NCBI GenBank assembly: GCA_016946835.1 | Contig: JACVTC010000025.1 | Location: 250,001-310,000 of the forward strand | Origin: Neocallimastix lanati (nom. inval.) | Taxonomy: Eukaryota > Neocallimastigomycota > Neocallimastigomycetes > Neocallimastigales > Neocallimastigaceae | DNA length: 60,000 nucleotides | Direction: 5' to 3' | In this document: piece by piece, positions 59,671 through 60,000 of the stretch | Position numbering within the stretch: the first letter of the stretch is position 1 | Layout of the letters: the number at the start of each line of letters is the position of its first letter | Program-made: the position numbers and the translations under genes | The notes under the pieces: model-generated | Database searches by the model: none | What the model saw: only the letters and a program-made list of their open reading frames with translations | What the model was told of the DNA's origin: nothing

Positions 59671-59680
59671 ATCTCGCCCT

Positions 59681-60000
59681 TTAAGTCGAGCTCCTGCGAG
59701 ACATACGATTTAGTCCATTTGCTGGTAGATCAATTACAAATGGTTGATATCTATGTCTAACATAGATTTCATTATCACTCAAAGTATCTTCTTCTATGTT
59801 TGACCTATTCTTTTTGGTTCGACGATAATATTCCTGAATCAATTGTTTGTCATAAATTTGATCTTCATCAATCCAAGTATCCTCATTAGAATCAAGTCCT
59901 TTCCAAGATACAAGAAAACGATTCTTTCCTCTATATTTTCTCATATCAACAATCTTTTCCGGAACTTTATCAAAAGTATCAGTGGTCAAATTAATATTCT
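59681..60000 (-). CDS. C-terminal chromodomain of gypsy element 4 Pol (partial)
   Basis: Open to the right edge of the window. It contains a complete chromodomain, EKIVDMRKYRGKNRFLVSWK, GLDSNEDTWIDEDQIYD, and a basic end with RRTKKNR. Chromodomains at the end of gypsy integrase guide insertion to marked chromatin. The stop at 59681 lies 10 bp from the LTR, as in element 1. No lesion is visible in this part. Confidence 0.88.
   Translation of the reverse strand, partial: NINLTTDTFDKVPEKIVDMRKYRGKNRFLVSWKGLDSNEDTWIDEDQIYDKQLIQEYYRRTKKNRSNIEEDTLSDNEIYVRHRYQPFVIDLPANGLNRMSRRSST

Overview
The window is extremely A+T-rich, homopolymer-laden eukaryotic DNA. The gene content fits an anaerobic gut (rumen) fungus of the Neocallimastigomycota: a degenerate tandem fungal dockerin (CBM10-like) module, a secreted alpha/beta-hydrolase esterase of bacterial type, a PD-(D/E)XK (Rpn-like) nuclease, Asn-rich proteins, ankyrin and leucine-rich-repeat proteins and several Ty3/gypsy and Ty1/copia elements. 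Assignment to this phylum is inference from gene types; the species cannot be told. I found no rRNA, tRNA or CRISPR.

Layout. (1) 1-5899: a young Ty3/gypsy element on the minus strand, with one intact gag-pol frame of 1346 codons and LTRs that I read as identical over 671 bp except for one inverted 8-nt hairpin loop. Its primer-binding site is self-complementary, as in fission-yeast Tf1. (2) 6069-8887: three related LTRs packed end to end. (3) 10208-16980: a decayed chromodomain gypsy element (minus), followed by a solo LTR in inverted orientation (16986-17542) and a second solo LTR (18161-19026). Both solo LTRs have perfect 5-bp target duplications. (4) 20150-21743: broken Ty1/copia protease-integrase. 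(5) 23598-25217: intact PD-(D/E)XK nuclease gene (minus). (6) 26.5-42.6 kb: a gene graveyard with relics of three cysteine-rich membrane proteins, PI-PLC, RNA polymerase second-largest subunit, a lectin-dockerin protein, YhgE/Pip, an AMP-binding enzyme, a CCCH-DUF1771 protein and a CE1-like esterase. The only open frame of any size among them is a trypsin-like serine protease (32548-33558). (7) 42.6-49.0 kb: gene-free repeats, including a 58-bp perfect inverted repeat. (8) 49.0-56.1 kb: ankyrin-repeat gene, gypsy relic, a TIR element, a cap-methyltransferase-like relic and an LRR relic. (9) 56.2-60.0 kb: nested retroelements, with a copia fragment joined to a decayed relative of the 10-16 kb element, which is cut by the 3' LTR of a further chromodomain element running off the right edge.

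Working together. Apart from the two or three intact host genes there is no operon or pathway. The window is a transposon-built, gene-decaying region. The most unusual signal is in the LTRs: a shared array of inverted repeats, two of them interleaved like a pseudoknot, whose arms differ between LTR families but stay complementary. With it come a conserved 12-nt self-primer, an inverted hairpin loop, and LTRs joined head-to-head across exactly 5 bp.
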